This document shows positions 24,500 to 35,365 of a stretch of 64,000 nucleotides of DNA, in pieces. Source of the stretch: Marasmius tenuissimus (taxonomy: Eukaryota; Basidiomycota; Agaricomycetes; Agaricales; Marasmiaceae); NCBI GenBank assembly GCA_029532415.1, contig JAQOTA010000025.1:62001-126000 (forward strand), in the 5' to 3' direction. A program made the position numbers and the translations under genes. Below the pieces are notes generated by a model, which was not told the DNA's origin, searched no databases, and saw only the letters and a program-made list of their open reading frames with translations. Every line of letters starts with the position of its first letter. Position 1 is the first letter of the stretch.

Positions 24500-25640
24500 T
24501 CAATCGGTGGTCAGGTCGATGACCTCCGGTCCTTCTTGAGAGCGTTCACACTTGATTTTGGGGTCGTGTTCGACCTTAACCCTCTTCTGCGGTCTCTTTG
24601 CCCTCAGTTCTTTCAACCTAGCCTACATGAGGATCAGTATTACTTCCATGTTCGTAGACAGAACCAGATCTACCTCGAGTCGGGCAACCTCCTCAGAATC
24701 GGGGTCTTGATCTACATCGTAAATATCAGCTGCGGCCCGATCCTTAGGAGGTGATAAAGGTCTCTTCTTCCTTTCAGCTTGACTGGCAGCGGGCGTTGAA
24801 GCTATATCGTTGGCTTGTAACATGGCTGCGACAGAATAAAGTCAGCATATATCGAGGCGTTGAAGTGATAAGACTTATAAGAACTGACCTAGAGGCCGAT
24901 ATTTGAAGCAGAACGTGACAATTGGATCACCAACAGACCGCGCGTTCGTAAAACGGGCACGCCGAACTTCGGGGGCTCCAAACCTGATGGAATATTGAGC
25001 ATCAGACAATCCAATAAAATAGGAATCAGACCCAGTTTGGTGATCAATCCCCTTCTTTGACTTTTCGCTGAATGTTTGCTGAGAGGGCGCAGGTTTGCTT
25101 CGTGGTTGTCGCGGAGTTCCCGAAAGCATCATAGCATGGCGAATAACGACCTTTATCTCGCCAGTGTCTTGAGAACAACCAGTCGAGGCTTCGAGAATGC
25201 TTGCGTCGTCGTCGTCTAATCAGATAGAGAGGTCAGATTGATCGCGTGTGCCATGGAACGATGTACCTGTAGTGACCATGCGAGAGAATATAAAGGGCCT
25301 GACGTGCTCTGGACTGACCCTGAAGCCGTGTTTACACCCACTTCGTGGTGCTTGTCCGCGTAGGATAGTACTTCCACATCGGTTACCATCGATGAAGTAC
25401 TCAATTATGGTCGGTTTCGAGACAAGATTATCGCAGATATGTATTGAGAAGCTCTAAAACAAATCTGAGGTTCAGAAAGAGAAAATCAAGGATGAAGTAT
25501 TCTGAACGTACCTTCCCTTCCTCGGATGGTATCCAACAAGCGATTGTGTTGCCTAAAACTCCAGACGCTTCTACACCGAATTCATTTGCTGGTACCCTTT
25601 CAATCATTATCCATGCCTTGAATTCCCGGAAGGAAGGCAT
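24500..25640 (-). CDS. DUF7918-type protein (305 aa)
   Basis: Five exons, 25640-25512, 25453-25267, 25215-24889, 24825-24674 and 24622-24500, sum to 306 codons including the stop. The start MPSFREFKAWIMIE and the following ACWIPSEEGKSFSIHI are the hallmark N terminus of basidiomycete DUF7918 proteins, with the RPFIFSRM stretch at the end of the domain. A basic, disordered middle (SKPAPSQQTF...KSKKG) is followed by a stretch with GAPEVRRARF. The C terminus is charged, with KRPQKRVKVEHDPKIK resembling a nuclear localisation signal and an ending VIDLTTD that resembles a SUMO-interacting motif. Family function is unknown. The gene is divergent to the F-box-like gene at 25988, with about 350 bp between starts. 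Confidence 0.85.
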
Positions 25641-25987
25641 AACAGTTTGAGAGACGTGTTATACTGCTTGCACGCCGTCCTCGAATGCTAATTTCGTTAA
25701 TGAAGATGGCGGGAGGTGTCCAAGAACATCTTGGGCGTGACTGCTGCTGTGCCTCGCGCTTGTGCCGCCCGGTCCGGAGAACCGGCCCTTGACCTGTTTC
25801 AGATTCTTCATTGTTTCCTACATACAAGTACTTGTTCTTATTCCTCGTCCATTTTCTAGTCCTCTCCCGCATTCCTTGACTCTACGATACACACAGTCAC
25901 GATGGATGAACCATCCTCTTCATCCAGACCACCCAAAAAGCGACCAACCCGGGTTTTCGCAGCACAGTCACTCCAGATGAGAGAAAG

Positions 25988-27511
25988 ATGATTCTACATG
26001 CCATTGAAGAAGCGGAGAAAGAGATGAAGGGATATGATGTCGAGATAAACAGGCTCAAGGCTTCCATCGTATTGCTCGAAGGCAAGAGGAATCAACTTTC
26101 GAGCACCATAACCAAGTATCGCGCGTCGTTGTCCCCAGTTCATAGGCTTCCACCGGAGATTTTAGCCGAGATATTCAAGGGGTGCCGCTGTGAAATTTCG
26201 CATGGGTCGATATGGCCTTCAGTGCCCCCCTCATCTGTTGTGCTCTCGATGGTCTGCGGTCGCTGGAGGGAGGTTGCATTATCAACAACGGCGTTGTGGT
26301 CCTACATCAGTATCGTTACTGGCTCGTGGCCACCCTTAAAGCACGAAAAACTTTTCAGGGCAACCCAAATGCTCGTATCTCGCTCGAAACGGCACCCACT
26401 AACGATTCGATTCTTTTCCTTCCACAATTCTACTCCGGATGTTATGGATCTGCTGATCCAAAATTGCGATCGCTGGTACGACGTCAATCTTGCGCTTTCG
26501 CAGATGTCTTTGCGACACTACGTCTTCCGTGATATCCAAGGAAAGGTCCCTTTGCTAGAGAAGCTCAACCTTACTTACACCGGTGAGAGCCCAGCAAGGG
26601 AGCTCTTGGATGTTTTTGGTGATGCGCCCTCCCTCCATACCCTTCACCTCTCATCGGATATGGTGTCTTCGGAAGTCACTCTACCTAGACGCCAGATTCA
26701 CTCCCTGGCTCTATGTGATTGCGTGGACAGCTGCATATATCTTATGCTCCCTTTCTTTCCGCACGCTAGCGAGATTGAAGTCTACAGGGTTGGCATTGAC
26801 GACGATTTTAACAATCCTGGTGCGGTTATTTCATCAGACGCACGGTCCCTTTCCATCACCATTGACGACGATGGGCAATGGCCACTTCTCGATCGTCTCT
26901 TTACAATCATGGAACTTCCGAAGCTCCAGAAGATTCACATCGAACAATACGACTACTCAGACAGACATTGGGATAGCATGCCCTTACGTCAATGTCTCAT
27001 CAGATCGTCTTGCGTTTTGACCTCTTTCCATCTCGACGGGTTACCTATATCGGATGAACATATTATATCTCTCCTGCAGCTCTTGCCATATCTTGAAGTC
27101 CTCCATATAGTGGATCCCAACGCACAAACTTTCCCTCCGTCTCAAAACATGATCGTTACCCACAACTTTCTCCAGCGGCTCGCTGCCCGCTCCGAGTTTC
27201 AGGACTGGGAGATGGTAGAGACATCATCGAGCTCAGGAGTCGTGGTCCCTCGGCTGAAGGATCTTACACTCTTCGTTTCTGCTGCTTCTCTCGATCAGCA
27301 GGCCCTCGTCGATGCTGTCACGTCTCGTTGGATACCCGATGAAGACCCTTCGTTAAACGGAGGACTCTACTGCTTGCGGAAAGTCCGCCTGATTGTAAAT
27401 ATCTGGAGTGAGGGTGAGTCGCTGGATGATGAGGTGGTTTTGGGAATTTTGTTAGCTTTGAAGTGCTTCGTGGACGTTGGGCTGGATGTAAATATAGAGA
27501 CACGCCGGTGA
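25988..27511 (+). CDS. Coiled-coil plus F-box-like protein (507 aa)
   Basis: An intronless 507-aa frame. Residues 1-45 form a heptad-rich coiled coil. Residues about 50-95 form an F-box-like domain, with VHRLPPEILAEIFKGC and then CGRWREVALSTTALWSYI. The remainder is a degenerate leucine-rich region, as usual in Agaricomycete F-box expansions. The expected role is substrate recognition by an SCF ubiquitin ligase. There is an oddity at the start: an ATG at 25902 opens a 28-codon frame (MDEPSSSSRPPKKRPTR...) that ends in TGA at 25986-25988, overlapping the ATG of the main frame by one base. The upstream peptide looks like the normal disordered N terminus of this family, so either the gene has suffered a frameshift or the peptide is an upstream ORF. 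Confidence 0.82.
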   Translation: MILHAIEEAEKEMKGYDVEINRLKASIVLLEGKRNQLSSTITKYRASLSPVHRLPPEILAEIFKGCRCEISHGSIWPSVPPSSVVLSMVCGRWREVALSTTALWSYISIVTGSWPPLKHEKLFRATQMLVSRSKRHPLTIRFFSFHNSTPDVMDLLIQNCDRWYDVNLALSQMSLRHYVFRDIQGKVPLLEKLNLTYTGESPARELLDVFGDAPSLHTLHLSSDMVSSEVTLPRRQIHSLALCDCVDSCIYLMLPFFPHASEIEVYRVGIDDDFNNPGAVISSDARSLSITIDDDGQWPLLDRLFTIMELPKLQKIHIEQYDYSDRHWDSMPLRQCLIRSSCVLTSFHLDGLPISDEHIISLLQLLPYLEVLHIVDPNAQTFPPSQNMIVTHNFLQRLAARSEFQDWEMVETSSSSGVVVPRLKDLTLFVSAASLDQQALVDAVTSRWIPDEDPSLNGGLYCLRKVRLIVNIWSEGESLDDEVVLGILLALKCFVDVGLDVNIETRR

Positions 27512-27559
27512 CATCGTTCTTCTCGATACCAGTTGATACCGTAGTCACGTCTTTTACAA

Positions 27560-28150
27560 GGATACTAGGCAGTTCTCTCAGTGCAACAACTCCGATTTTG
27601 GGTTCGTCTTTGAGCAAAAAGAAGTTGAAATGCAATATTCAATGAGGCATCGGATAGAGGTTGAAGGGCAAAATCCATCTGCAATGCTGGTCACTCGGCA
27701 GGCTAGTGGGCGGCGAAACAAACGCGTACGCAGTGGGAACATTTTCGTTATCATCTTGGACCCGAGGCACGACGATGACCACCGTATCTGAGATTCAATG
27801 TGGTATAAAGGTATAGTAAGACACTTTCCGGGGCTCAAACTACTCGTGAGTGATGTGGTTTTCCTCTTCTAACTGAGGTACAACTCCCAGTAATTCCATT
27901 CGAAGGTTCGGCTTGGACCCCATAACTCCCGTCACCTATATACACGATGCCACCGTCATTCGTGCGAGAACTCAATGGGTGTCGATGAGGTTTCAACCAG
28001 AATATCTCAAAAGTTCGTGCCATAGCCGAAGTAGGCCGCATACCAGTTTCATTGGTATGTAATGACTCATGCGCGATCCGACAGTTTTATTCTGTCACCG
28101 CATGCTTTGAGCTGCATCCTGAAGCAAGATCGTGTATGCGCGCTGCGCAG
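27560..28150 (+). pseudogene. Duplicated gene remnant upstream of TAP copy C
   Basis: A decayed coding scrap. The plus-strand frame at about 27600-27785 contains RNKRVRSGNIFVIILDPRHDD, and a later piece reads GLKLLVSDV. The same remnant recurs upstream of TAP copy D (31230-31500: NNLIIILNGTHDD, then RVKLLVS), showing that the duplicated unit extended about 600-900 bp upstream of the peptidase. The original family is unclear; a C-terminal part of an F-box-type protein is a guess. The rest of the stretch to the TATA box shows no gene. Confidence 0.45.
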
Positions 28151-28164
28151 TCGTTCTCAACGCC

Positions 28165-28172
28165 TATAAAAG
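28165..28172 (+). promoter_or_regulatory. TATA box of TAP copy C
   Basis: TATAAAAG lies 35 nt upstream of the start codon; the equivalent site is conserved upstream of copies D and E. Confidence 0.6.
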
Positions 28173-28206
28173 TTCATAACAACGTTCAGTATCCAAAACA
28201 CTCACT

Positions 28207-30543
28207 ATGCACTGGAAGAGCATCTCCAGAGGATTCCTCTTCATCGGGGCAACCCTGTTGCACAGTACGCTTGCCAGTGCGAAATGTAATCTGTCGGTTC
28301 GGCAGGAAAATGGCACGCAAAGCTGGAGCGAGTCTTCCTGGGGTTCTGTGAGCTCGTTTCTTCGCGTCTTTCCCCAGTCACATCAACTGAACGCGTCCAT
28401 ACACACAGTTAAAACCCTCCAAAGACCTCGATTGGGTTCCGTGCTACACAGAACGAGGCGGCTTTCAATGTACTCGTCTTGAGGTATGTAACACCAATCT
28501 TCGGATCTACCGCTTCGAAATCACTCATTTATGGGACAAAAGGTACCTCTCGACTACCATAACCCGCAACGCGACTCAGCTGCTATCGCACTCGTACGTC
28601 TACCCGCCAATGTTTCGACCGACAGTCAGGACTATCGTGGTCCTGTCCTCTTTAACCCGGGAGGCCCGGGAGAAAGCGGCGTCGACTACGTGTTACAGTT
28701 TGGATCTGCTCATCAAACTGGCTTGGGGCCTCAATTTGACATCGTCGGTTTCGATCCTCGAGGTAATATTGGTCAATTTCTTGCATTGTTAAAATCTCAT
28801 TATTCCCCTGGTAGGCGTACAGCGCTCAACTCCTCGCATTGAGTTCTACGAATCTCGGGTGGAACGTGTTCTATCTCTACGCCGGGAGGCTGAACTCAAC
28901 CAATCGAGGGAGACCGTGGAGAGTTTCTGGGCCAACAGCAAGGTTATGGGAACCCTTGCATACGAGAGGGGAAAGGACTATTTGGGTCATATGAACACCG
29001 ACCATTCCGCGAGGGACATGCTCAGTATCGTACAGGCACACGGGAGAGAGAAGCTCCAGTTTTGGGGATTCTCGTGAGTGACGATTCTTCGATCTCAGGA
29101 GAACCAATACTAATTCCACTCACAGATACGGATCTGTCCTTGGCTACACGTTTGCTGCCATGTTTCCGGTGAGTGACCTCTGTCATCGATAGCCATTGTG
29201 TTGAATAGGGTTCACCAGGACAAAGTTGAACGCCTGATCATCGACGGAGTCGTTGAAATCCAAGATTATTATACTAGTACGTCCCTCTAGATTCTGACAA
29301 TGATAACAGTTTGTTCAAATCCGAATTTCAGCGAAATGGTTGAACGGTCTTGAGGATATAGAAAGGACACAACAGTGGTTCTTCCAAAGCTGCAAAGACG
29401 CCGGCCCGCAATCCTGTGCCTTTTACGAAGACTCGGTCGAAGCTATGAACAGTAAGCTTCAGGGAATCTATGCTCGCTTGAACGAGGACCCCATCCCCGT
29501 CCGGGGCAGTCTTTCTTACGGCGTCGTCGACTATGGTGCTCTGCATACCCTCATGCTCGACGCGTTGTACGCCCCTTTTGCTACATGGCGCTTCTTGGCC
29601 ATAGGCTTGCAAAAGCTGACCGAAGGAGATGCCTCATTAATTTGGGCTTTCCGTGACGCTTCACCATTTGAATGTGATCGTGATTCGAGCGATCACGCAT
29701 TCGAGCATAATGGAGAGGCACTGAATGCTTACTTCTGCAATGACGGGGACGCTATTCCTCCAGAAGTTGAGGACGCTCGAGCCCATTATCAGGAGAGCGT
29801 CGAGTTCTCTTTGTTTGGCTCGTTCTGGGCTAGCTACCGGATTACTTGCAGGTACGTATCGCGCTTGGACTTTGGTGCATGGCTGACGACTCGTGCTTGC
29901 AGTGGGTGGTCACCGGAGATTCCCAAGGCGCAGTTCCGAGGTTCGTCCATCGGCTGCCTCCTTTCTCAGGCGCTGATTCCGCCTATATCCAGGACCTATT
30001 GCCGGTAATACCAGCTTCCCTATGCTCATAATCGGGAATACAGCAGGTAGATACAGATGCCTCTTTTGCTTTTCAAGTCGGACTGACCGACGTCAACAGA
30101 TCCAGTGACACCCCTTTCTGCGTAAGTGATATCCGACATGAATACGAACCTAGAGCTTGATTCAGTTTCAATCCAGTGCGAAGAAGGCTTCACAACAATT
30201 TCCAGGGTCCGTTGTTTTGGAGCAGCATTCTCCCGGAGTGAGTATTCCTCTTTCTCTTCTCTATCAAAGGCGTTGATTTGTCTCTCCAACACAGCACGCC
30301 TCGATCGCTGCACCATCAGTATGTACCGCCAAGGTTGTTCGGGAGTACCTCGTGAACGGGACGCTACCTGAGCAAGGCACCGTTTGTTCGATGGATGGCT
30401 CGCCTTTCGATGATCCTGCTTCGGCTACGAATGCGATCTTGAGGCGAGATCTGATGTCTTCGGAGGATGTAGGGCTCGCTAAAGTGGTTCAGGACCTTGC
30501 GAGAAAGCACTCATGGCGCCCTTTTGGTACTCTCAAACTTTGA
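28207..30543 (+). CDS. Secreted TAP-like alpha/beta hydrolase (peptidase S33-like), copy C
   Basis: Twelve exons with the same intron positions as copies B and D. The signal peptide is MHWKSISRGFLFIGATLLHS followed by an Ala/Ser cleavage region. The oxyanion loop reads FNPGGPGESG, with Glu in place of the Gly seen in copies B, D and E. Nucleophile Ser is in GFS-YGSVLGYTFA (codon split by an intron near 29075), Asp in DPVTPL (about 30103) and His in SPG-HAS at the start of the last exon (about 30296). Lid exon 7 carries the paired cysteines of the family. The C-terminal piece has CSMDGSPFDDPAS and ends RPFGTLKL. All splice junctions are readable and the gene seems functional. It is closest to copy D: the two exons around the nucleophile differ at only a few residues. 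Confidence 0.88.
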
Positions 30544-30639
30544 AATTTCCGGAGTTCGTAGTCATTCCTGAGTCGAATTCATTTGGGAAAATCGGTCATT
30601 AGTGTTTCGGATCAATTGTAAACTTGAGCAAAATGACTC

Positions 30640-30950
30640 TATGAGTCACTCTTAATCATGTAATTGACTGCCGGACTGACTACGTCGTCACCTCCATGGT
30701 TCTCCTTCGCCACTAGAGCTGTGTGAAATTCGCCATCAGTGTACCAATTATCATTAACTTCGACGAACTGAGTCGCAGGTAGGTCGTTCTTCACCCACAC
30801 TTCCCCATTTGCTTGATGCACCTCGAGTCGCAATCCAGTAAATGTCAGGTTGAGAATATCGCGCGAAGTTCTCCGCCTCGCCTCGGACGTGAAAGATCTT
30901 TTGGTGGTCAACGATAGTGTCGTGGCTCGAGTGAACTTAAACAAGACATT
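30640..30950 (-). pseudogene. PCNA pseudogene fragment with internal inversion
   Basis: The minus-strand frame 30639-30870 contains TGLRLEVHQANGEVWVKNDL and then an acidic region. It matches the third-exon part of the intact PCNA at 35366-36620 (TGLRLEAAGHQAKGEVWVKS and its Asp-rich insert). The next ~80 bp (about 30868-30948) match the adjacent upstream PCNA sequence, but on the opposite strand: plus-strand GTGAAAGATCTTTTGG corresponds to minus-strand coding GTCAAAGATCTTCTGG. The fragment therefore carries an inverted segment. No other PCNA exons are present. It lies just 3' of TAP copy C, as the intact PCNA lies 3' of copy D. Confidence 0.72.
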
Positions 30951-31229
30951 TTCGTGTAGTTCCCGGTAGCATCATGGCGAAACACTAGATCGTGTGTGAG
31001 GTACCGGTACTTATCGAGCGTTGTGGCTATGCTGAAGTGGGGTGAGAACCCACAGGAGCCCACAATGACGTATGCCACGAGGAAAATTCTTGGTAGCTTT
31101 ATGGATAATGAGGTGTCTTTTGGTCTTTGCTTTCTTTGAAGTGGCTGACCTGAATGTATATAAGAATACGTCGACACCACACTGTCCCTCATGATATCAT
31201 CATGGTCATCTCTCTTATACTAATTCTAA
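30951..31229. other. Junction between duplicated units
   Basis: Separates the PCNA fragment from the copy D upstream remnant. I see no gene, repeat end or target duplication in it. Confidence 0.35.
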
Positions 31230-31500
31230 TGGCGAATACTGGGCGGTCTTGAGCGGAACGACTTTCAATTTGGGTGCATCTTTGAGGCAACAAAGAACGA
31301 AGTCTATCTTCTCGATTGGCAGACAGGTCTGGCATCGAGGTCACCACAGACCCCCAATTGAGCCGACGTGGGAACAATTTAATAATCATCTTGAACGGAA
31401 CCCACGACGATGAAAAAATGATCCGGAGTGCTATCAACGCCTCAAAACGCTTTCCAAGGGTCAAACTGCTTGTGAGTGGCATTTCATTTCACCCGGTTTT
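31230..31500 (+). pseudogene. Duplicated gene remnant upstream of TAP copy D
   Basis: Counterpart of the 27560-28150 remnant: the frame around 31316-31480 contains NNLIIILNGTHDDEK and SKRFPRVKLLVS. The following 600 bp up to the TATA box also resemble the copy C upstream flank (for example the CCGAAGTAGGCCG block at 31680 and 28027), but show no coding frame. Confidence 0.45.
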
Positions 31501-32104
31501 CTCTTTTCGCTGATGTACAACCGTGATTGCCAATAATAAGCTATTCGGATTCCGACACCAACTTCAAGAGGCTCCATGGTTCCTGTCATCCTACTTGCAC
31601 GGCGCCGACGCTGTTCGTGCGATACTTGGATGGGATTCAATTGTTTTCTTCAACTCGAAATGTCATTTTCGTGCCATGACCGAAGTAGGCCGTGTGCTGC
31701 AAGTCATCTCGTGGAATGCGCTCATCCACGATCCAACAGCTTTCTTCTCTCGCCGCATGCCTCGAACTGCGATCAAACAGTAGTTTCCCGTGCAAAGTAA
31801 ACAATTGTACTGGCGAGTTGCTCTCGAGTCGGATTTTCACTGCGTACATCTTCACTCCAACTCGAAGTACCAGGCCCGCTCGCTGTCATTGTCCGCAGCC
31901 ATTTAGCTGATTTGGACCCTAAGGGCCACCGATGAAACCCTCTACATCAGCTTGCTGTGCTTCAACGTCGTCAAAAATAACCCATCACAGGATGTTTAGT
32001 ATGTCCACATGGAGCTTTGACAAGTGCCGGAGTTGCATTGGAGCTCATCACGGGAAGGTTTCTGGAACATCCTGTATACAGGGTGCGCAGTCCTTCCCAG
32101 CATC

Positions 32105-32111
32105 TATAAAG
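32105..32111 (+). promoter_or_regulatory. TATA box of TAP copy D
   Basis: TATAAAG lies 40 nt upstream of the start codon, in the same place as in copies C and E. Confidence 0.6.
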
Positions 32112-32150
32112 ACGCGGTGGTGGGAGTTCTAGTATACAAACTCCCCACAC

Positions 32151-34506
32151 ATGTACTGGAAACACATCTCTCGAAGACACCTCTTCACCAGCGCATTCCT
32201 GCTGCACAGTACGCTCGCTAGCGCAAGTTGCAATCTGTTAACTCGGCAAGAAAATGGCACTCAAAGTTGGAGTGAATCTTCCTGGGGTTCTGTGAGTTCG
32301 TTCCTACGTGTCTTTTCCTCATTTCCGTAAGCTGAGCGCGTTCGTGTTCGCAGTTGAAACCATCCAAAGACCTCCAGTGGGTTCCATGTTATACAGAACT
32401 TGGGGGCTTCCAATGTACTCGTCTTGAGGTATCCGCACCAATCTTCAAACCTGCTGTTTCAAGATTATTGATCAAGTGCAATGAAAGGTACCTCTCAACT
32501 ACAGCAGCCCGGAAGGCGACAAAGCTGCTATTGCGCTCGTACGTCTACCCGCCAACGTCTCGACTGATAGTCAAGACTATCGTGGACCTGTCCTCTTCAA
32601 CCCGGGAGGTCCAGGAGGCAGTGGCGTCGACTACGTGCTCCAGTTTGGGTCCGCTCATCAAATTGGCTTGGGGCCTCAATTTGATATCATCGGCTTCGAT
32701 CCTCGAGGTAGGAAACGTTGGTCTCTAGCTCCTTCACGAAACTAATATTTGATTGTGCCTGATAGGCGTACAACGCTCGACCCCTCGCATCGAGTTCTAC
32801 GAGTCTCGAGTGGAACGTATCCTCTCGCTACGCTCATCGGCTGAACTCAATCAATCAAGGGAAACTGTGGAGAGTTTCTGGGCGAACAGCAAGATCATGG
32901 GAACCCTTGCATACGAGAGGGGAAAGGACTACTTGGGCCATATGAACACTGACCATTCCGCGAGAGATATGCTCAGTATCGTGCAGGCTCATGGACGAGA
33001 GAAACTCCAGTACTGGGGATTCTCGTAAGTTATGGTTCCGTACTCTTAAGAAGACTGACCATGATTTTACTCCCTCCTAGATACGGTTCTGTTCTTGGGT
33101 ATACGTTTGCTTCTATGTTTCCTGTGAGTGACCCGCTGTTATCGGGGATCAATGTGATGAATAGGGCCCACCAGGACAAAGTGGAACGCCTGATCATCGA
33201 CGGAGTCGTTGACTTTCAAGACTATTATACTAGTACGCCTCTTTAGTTCCTGTTATTACGCTGTGATACTGACTCGCGCAAACTTCAATTCTAGCGAAAT
33301 GGTTAAACGGTCTTGAAGACGTAGAAGAGGTACAACAATGGTTCTTCCAAAGCTGCAAGGACGCTGGCCCACAATCCTGCGCCTTCTACGAAGACTCGAT
33401 TGACGCTATGAACAGCAAGCTTCAGGGAATTTACGCTCGTTTGAACGAGGATCCCATCCCCATCCGTGGCAACTTTTCCTACGGTGTTGTCGACTATGGC
33501 CTTCTGCATCCCGTCATTTTTGTAGCGTGGTATAACCCCTTCGCTCTATGGCGCCTCCTGGCAGTAGCGCTGCAAGGGTTGGCTGAAGGAGATGCCTCAG
33601 TATTGTGGAGTGTTTTTGACGTTCCTCTGTTTGAGTGCGACTGCGATCCAAGCAAGCACGCCTTTGAGCACAATCAAGAGTCTCTGAACGCTTACCTCTG
33701 TAATGATGGGGACGCTGTTCCACCCGAGGTTGAAGCTGCCCGAACGCATTATCAGGAGAGCGCACAGCTCTCTTCGTTCGGCTCGTTCTGGGCTAGCTTC
33801 AGGATTTCCTGCAGGTATGCAACAAGCTTCGACTTTGGCAGACATACCTGACGACCCGTGCTTGCAGTGGATGGTCACCGGAGATCCCCAAGGCACAATT
33901 CCGGGGTTTGTCTGTTACCCACTTGCCATTCTAGGTGTTGATTATGTTTCCGATTAGGGCCCATCTCCGGTAACACAAGCTTCCCTATGCTTATAATCGG
34001 GAACACAGCAGGTAGGCCCAGATGTCTCTCTTCTTCTGTGTAAGTCGGACTGACCCATTTCAATAGATCCAGTGACACCACTTTCGTCGTAAGTGATACA
34101 ACCCCAGCTGCGAAATTTGACTCGACTCATTTCCGATCCAGGGCAAAGAAGGTTTCCCAACAGTTCCCAGGGTCCGTCGTTCTAGAGCAACGTTCCCCCG
34201 GAGTGAGTGTTCCTCTTTTGCCTCTCATCACGGAATTGATTTCCTTGTTCCTCGCAGCACGCCTCGATTGCTGCGCCGTCAGTATGCACCGCCAAAGTCA
34301 TTCGGGATTACTTTATGAATGGCACGCTACCTGAGCAGGGCACCGTTTGTTCGATGGATGGCTCGCCTTTCGATGATCCTGCTTCGGCTACGAATGCGAC
34401 CTTGAAGCGAGATCTGATGTCTTCGGAGGATGCAGGGCTCGCTGAAGCGGTTCAGGACCTTGCGAGAAAGCACTCATGGCGCCCTTTTGGTACCGTCAAA
34501 CTTTGA
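32151..34506 (+). CDS. Secreted TAP-like alpha/beta hydrolase (peptidase S33-like), copy D
   Basis: Twelve exons (32151-32291, 32354-32428, 32488-32707, 32766-33024, 33081-33123, 33175-33232, 33295-33814, 33868-33905, 33958-34011, 34067-34088, 34142-34202, 34258-34506) sum to 580 codons including the stop, so the protein has 579 aa. Signal peptide MYWKHISRRHLFTSAFLLHS. Ser232 (split codon TC|A), Asp470 (split codon G|AT) and His498 (first codon of the last exon) form the predicted triad, and FNPGGPGGSG supplies the oxyanion loop. It differs from copy C by scattered substitutions with no frameshift. Probably secreted and digesting peptides in the medium; exo- or tripeptidase specificity is inferred from the family only. 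Confidence 0.9.
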
Positions 34507-35365
34507 CTGGTCCAATCGTGATGATAATCATGTTCGTTAAGTTGGGAGTAGACATTCTGAATTTATATCTATTGTGGAAGATCAGACACTATTCCTCCGG
34601 ATCAATTGCTCAATTGAGCTTCCAGCAATGAATCAGGACAGAATGCTAGAGCAAGCCCCCAGCCGATGCACTCGGTCAAAGGGGTCGAATAGTAAGCGTC
34701 CCAGGGAATGATAGCGTGGGAAGTGATGATGACGCTTTGACAAATTTGAAGGGTCATCTCCAACCTTCTTCAACTCTTCTTCAACTCTTCTTCATCCCCG
34801 TCGAGTTTCGACTTGATCACCAAGTTTTTTGGTGGATGGCATGACACTTTCAGTGTCAGCGACACGATCTTTGTCCGTGGCTTTGCTGCTGGGAAGGGAA
34901 TTGGAGGTTTACTTCGTGTTGAGGAAGGGTGCTTTGCCGATATGTAAGTATGCAGCCAAGGATTCTTTGAGTGAATGATAGTGTCTCGAAAGCCATCAGG
35001 AAGATAAGATTGTCTCGTCAATCATGGGGGCACCGTGGAACATTTCGTCTTCATTCAGTCTCGCCCGCAATGCAAGCGCCCGTGTAACTCAAAGTAGTGA
35101 ATCCCGTCGCTCCGAAGTCGCTCAGATCGCGAGGTGAGATACAACCAAGGAGACCCTTCTCCGAAGCTTTAGAATTTGGGAAGATATAACAACAGGAAAG
35201 CAAGTACTTAGCCGAACAAGAGAGGAATCAGCAGGAGCGAGCAACTACGTATATAGAGCAAATGGACAAAGTCAGCAAGACCCAACAAGAGAGCAATACA
35301 GAGCCGAAGAGGTAGCGAGGTGGGGGCGTGATGTACGGAAGTAGAGTAGCATCAAAAGGAAAAGC
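34507..35365. other. 3' flank of TAP copy D, shared with copy E
   Basis: Its minus strand at about 34650-34830 matches plus-strand 42590-42770 downstream of copy E (for example GTCATCATCACTTCCC), so the amplified unit includes the 3' flank. A minus frame (34770-35021, with KLDGDEEELKK) may be a remnant of a host gene. A small tandem repeat of TTCTTCAACTC lies at about 34765-34795. The 35060-35365 stretch shows no gene. Confidence 0.5.

Noticed and set aside
34770..35021. 83-aa minus-strand frame with KLDGDEEELKK as a gene
   Set aside because: No start context, no splice partners, and part of it lies in the duplicated 3' flank of TAP copies; kept only as a possible remnant.
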